From Smallanthus sonchifolius (Eukaryota > Streptophyta > Magnoliopsida > Asterales > Asteraceae), in assembly GCA_023525975.1 (NCBI GenBank), contig CM042023.1, positions 17,285,501 to 17,349,500 on the forward strand: a stretch of DNA of 64,000 nucleotides. The letters run 5' to 3'. Below are positions 22,440 to 32,808 of the stretch, piece by piece. A program made the translations under genes and the position numbers. The notes beneath the pieces are model-generated. The model saw only the letters and a program-made list of their open reading frames with translations, had not been told where the DNA came from and ran no database searches. Position 1 is the first letter of the stretch. Each line of letters opens with the position of its first letter.

Positions 22440-25414
22440 TGTGACAACCGCGGCTTTTCAGGTCCTTACCGTTTCCCGACACTTTATATGATATATTTTT
22501 AAATGTTATGGTTATATATATTTTAAGTGTTTCTAGGAATTCTAGTAGCATTACCTTAGACAAACACTAAGGTCCGAACTAGAAAACCCGGTTAACTGCA
22601 TACATCGCGTGTACCGCGAACGTGTTAATAAACGATAAAAATAAATTTCTCGAAATTAATTTTTATATTTAAATTTAGTTGAGAAATATGTTTTATAATA
22701 TTTTTATATGCTAACTTTTGTAATTCTTGGTTAAACTAATGACCACAGGTGGTTCACCCGGTATAACTTTTTAAATTTTTTTGAGTTTTTATGTTTCAAA
22801 AATTACCAAAATTCATTATTTTAGATACTAAATTTTTATGTTTGGATAAAAGTATTTATTAAAGTGTTTAGGGGTTTAATTTTTATAAAAAGTGGGTATA
22901 TTTTTATAAAAATCTTCTTTTAAATCCCAAGCTTTCACCTCCAACTATAAATACCCACCCCCACCCATTTTCCTCTTCTCCCTTTTCCCTCATTGTCGTG
23001 AACCCCCATTCCACACCTAAACACCCTCATTTTTTCAAAAGCTAGCTTAAGAACTCATTAATCCAAGCTTGATTCTTGGTTTCTAGTTGTTTATGAGCTT
23101 GTTTCTAGTGATTTTAAGATATTTTATCATGTTTTTCATCTTTGATTTTCTGTTTTAACTCTTGCATGTGTTCTCAATAACACACACACACACACATTAC
23201 ACACACTCACTTTGATTTTCAAGATTTGATGTTTTATGAGTTTTAAAGCTTGAATCTTGTGATTTTAACAAGGATTGGTGTATCATAATCATTTTTTTAG
23301 CATCCACCATGAGTTACATGGACTTGATTCTTCAAAATTTGATGATCAAAGTGTATGAACACTTGTGTTCATACAAGTGTTCATTTTGATTCAAAAAGAG
23401 GATTTTTGAAATTTTGGTATTTGGATTGAACCACATTGTGATTATAGGTAAAACATCAAGAAATCACAGGGATTTAGCATCCAACAACATCAATTAAAAC
23501 TGAATTGAAGGTATAATCCTTGATTAAAGCTTCTAGTTAGGTAGAATGATCAAGAACACACATATTCTTGATGGTTTTAAAAAACTTGTTGATTTGACAT
23601 CCAAAATTATTTTTAAACAGAAGTATATGGACTAAAATGAGGATCTGAAAATTTTAGAAACTTAACTTTTTATAAATTATTTATAAAAATTAATACAAGT
23701 TTAATGCATGAAAATTGGGAAAATACTTATGAGTTTTAGAAAAATCTAGACTTTATTCAGTAGTTTATATATAATGAAAGATGACTTTTGTCCAAATTTA
23801 GTGAAAATTGAAGTTGTATAAGTGGGTGTTTAGTATTCATAAAGATTAAACCAATGAATTTGGGATCATATACTTCTGAACAACTTTTGAACTTGAAACT
23901 TTTAATAGAATCTTATATGGACATAAAACTAAAATGGTAAAAAATTTGGTGAAGTTTTGACAAGTTTAACTATTTTTTCTGAATTTTATAAATTTTAATA
24001 ATATTATATTCATAATAAATAATCTGGATAATGAAAAATTATGACAATTTGTCAGAAATTATCTTTCACATATATGAACAATTGGTAAAAGTTCAAGTAT
24101 TACTTTTGTGTCCAAGTATGGTTTTAGAATTTTGGATGATTAAATCTTTATAAAAATGGAAATTCTTTGAACTTTTTATATAAAAATAAAATTTATAAAA
24201 GTTTTATTAAGTTTTGGACATAAGAGATAAATTATCAAAAACATAATTTTGTACTTTTAATTTGGATGCTAAAATCACACTAAAACCCAAATTTCAGACG
24301 AATCGGATTTTTAAACTATAAATCGGACTTTACGCGCGTAATCGCGTTTTTGGTCAAACAAAACCGTGACTTGAGATTTTATCATATATGACTTAATAAC
24401 TACTGATATTCATTAATAAAATCTGAAACTTAAAGTTTTAAGGTCACGAATTTATAGAAAAGCCGGTTTTACAACTTTTAAGAGTTCGTACGCGTATGCA
24501 CGGGATTTGGGTATGCAACTGATTGCATAGCCACTTTTGGTTTCTATTGAATTAATCACACATTTTAGGTGTCCTAAAGGTATTTCGTGTCTACTTGTTT
24601 AGTATGACCCGGTTAGGATACCATTTTTCTGCGGCTTCTTCGGATAGCAGTACCATTCGCATATCACTATCAGGTGAGTTTCGCGGCTCCACTTTTCATT
24701 TTTACTGTTTTACGGGGGAAAAGCTGTTTCACATACTGCACGTTGTTACATGGGATTTGGATTACCTGGGTTTACTTTTAGATGCAATTAAGTCCCCACT
24801 TTAACGCAATCAATTAACTTGTATAGTCGTTGGGAATTATGAATAGTACTATTTGGGTTGACACCTCCGCCCAGGGTTGGTCACACCAACCGGACTTGTA
24901 GGGTTATTTGGGCGCATAGTTAGCCATAGTAGGTGTTCGCATTGACACCTGGATACTGCAGGGGCAAACAACTAGTCTGATGGTTTTGATTGTGGCTCAG
25001 GGTAATAAAATCTTTACACGTGTACTTGATCATCTGCGGATGATTACTCTTACATTTTGAAATTTACTTACTTTTTATCAAGTCGCAAAACCTGCGTGCT
25101 CACCAACTATTTCTATAGTTGACTCGTTTTAGAAACATGCTTTTCAGGTAAACAGAATTGAAGAAAAGACTTATCACGGGGACTTACTTTTGGGATTATG
25201 ACATGGTTTTCGTTATGGATTATGTACTTGGGTTTGATGCATGTAGACAATTTGAAACGATATTTTGGTTGTATGGTTTGTAAAATATTTTCTTTTGGTA
25301 AGCATGTAGTAGTTCGTTTGTAATTTACAATGTACCTGTTACCTCTTGCGCCTAAGTGTTCGATGCACCGCTCTCGTATCACCTCCGTGTTTCCATCTTC
25401 GGCGGGGTGTGACA
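22440..25414. mobile_element. Solo LTR, 2,975 bp, probably Ty3/gypsy
   Basis: Starts TGTGACAACC and ends GGGGTGTGACA, with a perfect 5-bp target duplication GCAGG (22435-22439 and 25415-25419). No internal domain, primer site or partner LTR is present, so it looks like the product of recombination between two LTRs. The length suits the long-LTR Ty3/gypsy lineages. A TATAAATA box lies at 22946-22953, which suggests plus-strand orientation. The small open frames inside are not coding. Confidence 0.85.
22946..22953 (+). promoter_or_regulatory. TATA box of the solo LTR
   Basis: TATAAATA followed by a pyrimidine-rich stretch (cattttcctcttctccc), as in a plant core promoter. Confidence 0.5.
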
Positions 25415-25419
25415 GCAGG

Positions 25420-25600
25420 TTTGTGAACTTCTTGAGTTAAGTTGGCTTCCTCATTCTTCGGTTTTGGCTTTGGACATTCTCACGCGAAGTGAGCAAATTA
25501 TTCACACCGATAGCACTTGACCCACGACTTGTCACGTCCTCCTTTTAGCTCTCGACTTTCACCTTGTTCCCTTGATTATTACTTGACCCGATTTGACTAT
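25420..25600 (-). pseudogene. gag: Gag zinc-knuckle remnant
   Basis: Around 25465-25515 the minus strand encodes a CCHC zinc knuckle of Copia Gag: C-Y-R-C, then a stop in place of a residue, F-A-H-F-A-R-E-C-P. The in-frame stop and lack of the rest of gag show it is dead. It identifies the parent element as Copia. Confidence 0.65.
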
Positions 25601-26593
25601 CACGAACCGCATAAGTTCCATAGTTTCTGATTTTTCAAAAAAAAGAAAAAAACTAAAATAAAACTCCCCTTTTTGTCTTGATTTCCATGCCAAACCACAA
25701 AAGAATTGTTGTCTTCTTTCTTACTCTCGACCAACACCAAGAGCCCTTTCTCCTTGATTTGTGTGCAAGACCAAGCAGCAAGACTGCTAGCCTTTTTCTT
25801 GCCTTCTGTTGCCGCAGACACAAGCCCACAAGAGCCAAAGGCTCTGTCTCGTAAACTATGGCACACTAAAAACACCTCTCAATTGTCGTCCGTTCTTGAT
25901 CACCGCCACAAAAGAACTGTCACAGCAATAACCTTCTCGACTCCACGTTACGACTCTTAAAACGATTTTCTTTCACCAAGCTCTCACAGCCTTTTGAACG
26001 ATCTTTCACAGATAGGATATATTCTTCACCTCGTTTAAACCGCCCACAGGTTCTAATACTCCTTCACCGGTATCAAACCGTACCATCCTGAATCGCATAG
26101 GTAAACACTTTACAGATCCCTATACCCTTCGCATGTGATTGATCCTTCACACAATCTGAATCGCTCAGATCGATATCTTCTTTGGTTAATTCGCACAACC
26201 CTTCGTTCCTTGGCTGTCACAACCGCTATTCACCACCATTGATCGACCGTCACCACCGGACAAACAGATAACACCACTGTTACAAACCCAGAGGCCGACA
26301 CCCAAGAGAACAATCTTTTTTTTTCTTTTTCCTGCGCTGTCTTACTCGGAGCTACTGTTGTGAGCCTTTCAAAATCACCAATTTTTTTCTTCTTTGTAAC
26401 ACAAATATCAAATTGTGTGTCAAACCTTATCCACAACAAGGCCTGACTCGATTTTTTTTATTGTTATTTCCTTCTTCAGCAAACAAACAGGTTATCACCA
26501 TTGTTTATTTTAGGCTGAAAACTTCTGATCGTGGTTAGGCACATCACGATTTATCACAGTACGCAGGTAACAAACCTATACTCTGATACCAAT

Positions 26594-26873
26594 TGTTGGA
26601 GCAATTGGATCAAAACAAACACATGAACACGACGATTTTGTGGAACTTTCCACGACTCTTTTTTATTAATTGAAAACTTGTAAATAATACAATAACCATA
26701 TCATCTATTTATACTAATCTAAAGTCAAACATATTCTAACTCAAACTCAATTAAACTAATTAAATAAACTAACTCCTAATTAGACTCAAACTAGGAACCA
26801 ATACTACATAAACATAAACTCTATTTAATAAAGCAAATCCTTTTTTTTTCTCTATTCAAGATTAACGTCATCA
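26594..26873 (-). repeat. 5' LTR of the 22-27 kb Copia-derived element
   Basis: 280 bp. The minus strand begins TGATGACGTTAATC and ends TGCTCCAACA. Confidence 0.9.
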
Positions 26874-27049
26874 GATATAACACACTTATAAAATAAAGTG
26901 GGTAATATGTGAATTTTCGAAATAGATTTTAAAGGGGTGTATATTTGCCGTTCTCAAAAGAAAAAAAGGTTCCAAAACAATAATTAATGATAATTAACAT
27001 ATACCATTAAGATAAAAGAAAGCATAATTTGTATTTTATTTGAATATAA

Positions 27050-27486
27050 TCTATATACTATATAATAAATAAAGGTTTTTCATGCCACGTGTCACCTTCA
27101 TATTTAGTCTCATCATTTTTTTCACGCCTCTCTATCTCTTATTAAATACACCTCTATCTTTTAATAATAATATATTTTTAAAGAAAATACTAATTATACT
27201 AATAAAACATATTTATTTTAAATTATCCTTTATTATAAGAAATTTTAAAATCTAATTATGTAACTTTTATTTTCAATCAAATAGAAATGAAAGTTAAATT
27301 ACATCAAATAGTAATTAACGTATTTTCGAAACTCAATTGTATATTAATTTTTACATATTTTGAATTTTGTTTTCTATCCTTAGTATATGTAATACATTTT
27401 TACACATGTAAAATATATAAATAAAGATTTAAGAACTTTATGTATTGATATTTTTCATCCCATATATAAACACGGGTATAAGCTAG
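27050..27486 (+). mobile_element. Short non-autonomous Helitron
   Basis: 437 bp. Starts TCTATATACTATATAATAAA directly after an A (27049) and ends CACGGGTATAAGCTAG directly before a T (27487). The TC start, the CTAG end, and insertion between A and T are Helitron hallmarks. The hairpin before the end is degenerate (ccc...ggg only). No coding content. Confidence 0.8.
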
Positions 27487-27487
27487 T

Positions 27488-28889
27488 TGAAAGATATAAA
27501 AGTGTAACCACGCAGCTTGGATTATATATGAGCACAAATATTATCTTTTAAATCAATATAATAATGTATAAATCATCATTGTTCTGTCATATGTCGACAT
27601 AAAATATATAAACAACACCACAAAAACATGAAATAAAAACTATTTGAGATGATTTTGTGTAGATTATAAGATCTCAAAATAGATACCAAACCAAATGTGC
27701 CAAATTTATTGAATTATGAGCATGGATTTTATTCTTCTAAATCCAAATCGTTAGGTTGATAAATATACGGGCACATGCATATATACATATAACATATGTG
27801 AGTGAATAAGCGACAAATATTGTGTGCTGTGTGTGTGAGCATGGATCTTGGTTTTTCTTTAAGTGACCATCATTACAAGTGGATATAAATCATCTCTTTA
27901 TCTTAATATTTTATTTATAAAAAAAAATACGTGTCACTCTTCGAAAATGTTTGATAAATCGGTAGCACTCAAATGATACAAATATAATACATAAAAAAAA
28001 CATCGAATGTTATATAACATATAATTATTTTTTTACTGGTGTCACGTAATAATTGGTATCATCTGTGAAGCTCCGTTTATTAATTAATGAATTTTTTTTT
28101 TGTGATTTGGTATATGGTATTGTGTTGGTATATAATATAAACTTATCTGTTTAAAATAATTATACGAACATATAAGTGAACAATAAAATAGTCCGACATA
28201 TGTTGAAGGCCGACAAAAGGAGGTCTCAAGACCTTAAGATATGGGCAATTTTACCTCAAATTACGAAACCATATGCAAATGTCTTTTGACCATACCATTT
28301 CCCATTGATAAACAACATTGTTTGAAGGTGGTGTTTGGCTTTTTCTTAACTAAAGAATAAAATAGTTTGGCTTAACGTTTGTGTGTCCGTAAACGTTTAT
28401 TAGAAATGCTTTTTGTTTACAAAAGGATATAAGTGATCAGTTGATAACTTTTCCTCTTTTTTAAAAAGTTTTTTTTTCTTTTGAGTTGCATACGTTTAAC
28501 TCTCCTTCTCGGTCACACCCCACGACACCACCACCATATACCAGGCCTTGGGCTGGCAATTACTACCTGTTTAAGACACGATTAAACATGTTTAAGAAAA
28601 AGTACACTATGTAATTTTATACATTTTAAAAAATAAGTAAAATTAAAAGACTAGACTCCATCATTTCTCTTTCTTGATACATAAAAGATATATTATTAGA
28701 AGGTTTGGTCAACACAATTTTTTTTTTATCAAATCCGCTCCAAAATACGAATATAAAAACACAAATTTATTATTTTACATGGAATATATATAATTAGAAG
28801 GTTTGGTCCCGCCAATTAAGCAACCCTCCACAGCCCAGCCCATGTGCCTTAACGCCTAATAGCCTATCAATAAACATTTAAAAAAAAAC
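27488..28889. other. Intergenic AT-rich DNA
   Basis: No gene, RNA or complete element recognised in about 1.4 kb. Confidence 0.5.
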
Positions 28890-29105
28890 CTGCCATCAAG
28901 GTTCTGCCTTGGTGGTCAGGGGAGTTTTTTCCCAAAGCGTTTTCCCTCTGTGTAGGTCATGGGTTCGAACCTTGTAAGGTGCACTTCATAAAAACTAGGA
29001 ACACCCTCTGCAGATTTCGAATTCATTGAGGGGTGTTCAGGTAGACTGATGTACGAGCCTCCCCTGATGGGACGTGCTAGTTGAGCCCATGCCGTTCAAA
29101 AAAAA
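28890..29105 (+). mobile_element. tRNA-derived SINE
   Basis: An A-box-like TGGTGGTCAGGGG near 28910 and a B-box GGTTCGAACCTTG near 28971 are followed by an unrelated body and an A-rich tail (gttcaaaaaaaacaaaaa). Similar A-rich sequence (aaaaaaaaacc) before the head may be the target duplication. Confidence 0.7.
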
Positions 29106-29272
29106 CAAAAATTAGAAAAAACCTTACAACCCTTGAATATTTTATTTTATGTTAGGTACCCCAACTTTTGTCTTTTATTACATTCAACTTCGAGACTGGT
29201 ATATAACTATCAACTCCACACCTTTCCCTTTCACAAACATAAAGCAAAAGAAAAGACATCATCAAACCAAAT

Positions 29273-29831
29273 ATGCTGATCATCAAGTTTAGGTCAATGA
29301 AATTGCCTAGAAGTTTTTCCAAATTACGTTGCGGCAAGACCAGGAACGACACTAAAGGCAACAACGTTAGTCTCCAAAGATGTAACGTAAGCGTTGATGC
29401 AGAAGTCAAATGGGAGTTACGGCCCGGTGGAATGCTTGTTCAAAAGAGAGACATCGGAGACGAATGCATCAAAGAAGAGGTTATGGTGGTTCGAGTCGTA
29501 GCCGGTTCTCGGTGGCATGACATATCCATCCAGCCCACTTCTACTTTCGGTATGTCATCACAAGTTTTAGATTTATGTATGAAAACAAATTTTAAATACC
29601 CTATTCGTTTTTATAGGAGAAATGAAAATGATATTATCAATGATGACTGGACTCGAACCAAAAGAGCAGAGACTACTGTTCAAAGGGAAAGAGAGAGAAG
29701 ATGAAGATTATCTACACATGGTCGGGGTTAGAGACAAAGACAAGGTGTTGATGTTTCAAGATCCGGCCACCAAGGAGAGGAAGCTTGCCATGAGTGCCAT
29801 AATAGCTTCTTATCGCACAATTATTGTATAA
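29273..29831 (+). CDS. BAG-like protein with ubiquitin-like domain only
   Basis: Two exons, 29273-29549 and 29617-29831 (GT-AG, phase 1), give 163 residues. The N-terminal part is basic, followed by VKWELRPGGMLVQKRD, typical of plant BAG1-4 cochaperones. The ubiquitin-like domain spans about residues 69-140 and includes STFGEMKMILSMMTGLEPKE and LLFKGKERED. The protein ends soon after (SYRTIIV) with no C-terminal three-helix BAG domain, so it should not bind Hsp70 in the usual way. Short ubiquitin-like relatives of this kind exist in other plants, so this need not be a truncation. The ATG at 29273 is used; one at 29297 is also possible. Confidence 0.9.
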
Positions 29832-30538
29832 AAACCTAGTACTTATGTCTCCTTGAATTAGGAGACTACCTCCTCTTAATTTGGGCTCTTAACTAAAATG
29901 ATTTGAGACACTTATATATTGACTAATTTTTTGTTTCATAATTAATACTTCACACCTTGATTAACCTTTAGTCCTAAGAGGTTTGTTATTTGTATGTTAC
30001 TTTTCTGGATTTGAGGTATTCAAACCCTATACTATGTACATATTTTATTACACGATGTACAACCTTATTATGTTGTTTTCTATTATTTAATGGATAGAAA
30101 TGATTAGTTTCTTTATATATTTGGGTTGAACAATATCAGCTAATGTTTATCAACATCACTAATTATATCAAGAAATGTAAACATTTTTTAGCTGTAGGTT
30201 TTTGGGGTTAGGGGTAAGGAGAGGGGAAAGGTTTAAGTTTTTTGAAGGGCGTTTCGCAGTTCATTAACTATATCAAGATATGTGATAGATTAGTCGCGTA
30301 ATACATGCCTATAACGATGATTTCTTTCTAACATTTCTATAAAGATATATCGCATCCTGAAAACTGACTAATTTCATGATTTTCTCTTTATAAAATATTT
30401 TATATTATTCTGGAACGATAACATGTCAATGATGGATGATGATTGATGATATATCTTATAATTAGAGAATGTCACCCTGCCCTCTCTAAAAACCTTCTTT
30501 CTCTCTCTCCAAAATCTTAGACTTCTGTAACATTCTCT
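29832..30538. other. 3' flank of the BAG-like gene and intergenic DNA
   Basis: AT-rich. The first 200-300 bp probably hold the 3' untranslated region. No other gene seen. Confidence 0.45.
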
Positions 30539-30811
30539 CACATAAATCACATCTCTTCTTTAAGGACGGTCCTTGACCAATGCCTTTTGTCGTAGGAATC
30601 TAAGAAGTCTTTGATCTCACCTCATCTCTCACATAAATCACATCTCTTCTTTAAGGACGGTCCTTTACCAATGCCTTTTGTCTTAGGATTCTAAGAAGTC
30701 TTTGATCTTTTCTCCTCTGTCACACAAATCACATATATTCTCTAAGGACGGTCCTTAACCAATGTCTTTTGTCTTAGGAATCTAAGAAGTCTTTGATCTC
30801 TCCTCCAATTA
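30539..30811. repeat. 91-bp tandem repeat, three copies
   Basis: Copies start at 30539, 30630 and 30721, giving an exact 91-bp period. Each has cacataaatcacatctcttc, taaggacggtcctt and tctaagaagtctttgatct. Copies 1 and 2 are very similar, copy 3 more diverged. The taaggacggtcctt core includes the palindrome aaggac-ggtcctt. Confidence 0.92.
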
Positions 30812-30879
30812 GCCTCCACCTCAATATTGTAGGATTGAAAAATGGCCATTATAAAAGCTCTTAGATGAAGACAGTCTTA

Positions 30880-31435
30880 GAGCAATGAGTACGGTTTGTG
30901 ATTGTGAGTCAAAACTGGTTGCCACGTACGCGCCACCTCCTTCACTCACTTCCCACTCACTAGTCAGGGATATGATTAATAAGTGTGAGTAGTTTAAAAA
31001 AATATTTATTAATTAATTTCCAAACAATTAATTTAATTGGTTAATTAAAAACATAATAAACCGCTTATGAGACCAAACACGTGTCAAAAGCCGCTCACGA
31101 GACCAAAAATTATTTTATTTGAAAACAACTCCGTTTTTATTAAATTTATACCAGGGTGTTCTGAAAAAAATAAAAATAAACAAGGCTATGTATTTTTTTT
31201 ATTAACGAACACAAGTTGTTTGAGAAAAATCAAATTAATTGTTAAATGAAATATTTTAATAAAATTTAAAAAATCAAATACATATATGGCAATTGATGGC
31301 TTGTATGAAATGTGTTGTTTCCTACAAGCGTGAGCTCACTCGTGACTCTACACGCAACACTAAAGGTTAAGGGGGCGGTGTTTCCGTGAGCGTGAGTGGC
31401 TAACGGAACCGACACACGAAGCATACGACATGCTC
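30880..31435. mobile_element. PIF/Harbinger-type MITE
   Basis: 556 bp flanked by TTA (30877-30879 and 31436-31438), the PIF/Harbinger target duplication. The left end gagcaatgagtacggtttgt pairs with the right end read inward, gagcatgtcgtatgcttcgt. The ends resemble the terminus of the Harbinger relic at 38340 (gagcaaggggtatacc), so they may belong to one family. No coding content. Confidence 0.78.
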
Positions 31436-31770
31436 TTAAGTCTTAACAAAAAAAGGTAATATATTTTAGTATTTTTTAGTTTTTTGGGAATATAACATTT
31501 TCCCTCTATATTTAAAAAACAAGTATATTAAATTGTTTAAAGGAAACTTTTAAATTAACACAGTTTTCAGTCCACACGTTAACAATCAAATCAGAAAAAA
31601 AGAAGGGGAAAAGAACATGATAAGTTTTTTAGTCCGTTACCATGTCTACATAAATGGTTATTTTAAAAAGTTATGATCCTTTTATAAAAATATTTTATAA
31701 GTTGAATCATTTCTATAAAAGGAAAATAATATACTTTCCAAAATAATAAAACTATTAAGATATTTATTTG

Positions 31771-32095
31771 CCAATGAGTTGGTGGTGGAGTGGTAAGAGA
31801 GAGACCTGGTGTTGCTTGTGACCCAGGTTCGATATTATTTTTTGTGACATGCAAATGAGGCCTAGCTCTTAGACTGATGCACTTGGGTTTTACCCACGCC
31901 GATCCAGGGTTCGAGCCTCTGCTCTCCCTCAAGCCCGGAAGGGGCCGTATTGGGTGAGATTTTTCCTTGGATGCTCTCCAACTCTGACGCCAAGTGGGCC
32001 CGATTAAGACAACATATTGGCCGGAGTTGGACGAGGCTCTCCCATGTGACAGGGGGTGCGACGTCACAACATTCAATGTTCGCCGTTAAAAGCAA
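31771..32095 (+). mobile_element. SINE, apparently with two tRNA-like heads
   Basis: 325 bp bounded by a perfect 17-bp target duplication, ATTAAGATATTTATTTG (31754-31770 and 32096-32112), as made by target-primed reverse transcription. The first head has TGGTGGAGTGGTAAGAG and CCAGGTTCGAT (about 31781-31832). A second B-box-like CAGGGTTCGAGCCTC lies near 31906. The tail is short and A-rich (gttaaaagcaa). No coding content. Confidence 0.85.
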
Positions 32096-32112
32096 ATTAA
32101 GATATTTATTTG

Positions 32113-32808
32113 TCATCATCAAATGAATCATATTTACTATTTGTATGTAAAGCATCTAAATTCTAATGTAATAGTTCTATTTAAGGTAGTGGAATTAGTT
32201 GAAATCACAATGTCTTGAATATATACCACAAAATATTTTCACTTTTCAACCGCTCAATGAACCACGTGACATGTCTCTTCGGTCAAGATTCATGTGATAC
32301 AATCAATTCTTAAATAATTCCAAATAAAATTAAATAAAACCTTTTTATATTTTTGAATTAAAAAAATAACCTTTTTTTATATAATTATACAAATATATTT
32401 GCTTCAGATAGATATTTACTTCTATATACAAGAAATATGTGAAAAGATCATACAAGAAATTTGTAAATCATCAAAAATTCAAAATTGTCTTCTAGTGTAA
32501 AGTCTTTGTAAAGTTTAAATTCTAGAAAAAAGTATAATACTCGTTTTTGAAAAATTATAATATTTGTTTTAAATTTTTATGACTATAGACGTATAACTTA
32601 TTTTTCGCAATTGTTTTTTACAAACATGATTGAAAATTACACAAAATCATACACTAAAAACATATGTATCATGTTTATTAATAAAGATTTACCTTTATTA
32701 TCTTAATTTTAAAATACATATATACTTTGTCTAAAATACATACCCTCTTCAAACGGGGTCTTAATTTAAAGTTATTCGTGAAAAATAATCATATTATGTC
32801 CAATACAC
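32113..32808. other. Intergenic AT-rich DNA, 3' flank of the CCT gene
   Basis: Likely includes the 3' untranslated region of the minus-strand gene ending at 32809. Nothing else recognised. Confidence 0.45.

Larger units (their letters stand above)
22225..26873 (-). mobile_element. Copia-derived element, pol deleted, carrying a nested solo LTR
   Basis: Right LTR 26594-26873 (280 bp) and left LTR 22225-22386 (162 bp, missing about 118 bp inside) share both ends: tgttggagcaattggatc and attaacgtcatca. A perfect 5-bp target duplication GATAT flanks them (22220-22224 and 26874-26878). The minus strand has an initiator-Met primer site, TGGTATCAGAG, at 26582-26592, and a polypurine tract AAGGGGGAGAA at 22387-22397. 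The internal region keeps only a Gag zinc knuckle. Protease to RNase H are gone. A 2,975-bp solo LTR sits between knuckle and polypurine tract. Confidence 0.92.

Noticed and set aside
25113..25382. 89-codon minus-strand frame
   Set aside because: Lies inside the solo LTR close to its end, with no family resemblance.
29622..29831. Separate 69-codon gene
   Set aside because: It is exon 2 of the BAG-like gene, joined in frame to exon 1 by a GT-AG intron.
30539..30811. CRISPR-like array
   Set aside because: Units are contiguous 91-bp tandem repeats without unique spacers, in a eukaryotic genome.
31790..31925. tRNA gene(s)
   Set aside because: B boxes are present but no acceptor or anticodon stem forms, and the long target duplication shows a SINE.
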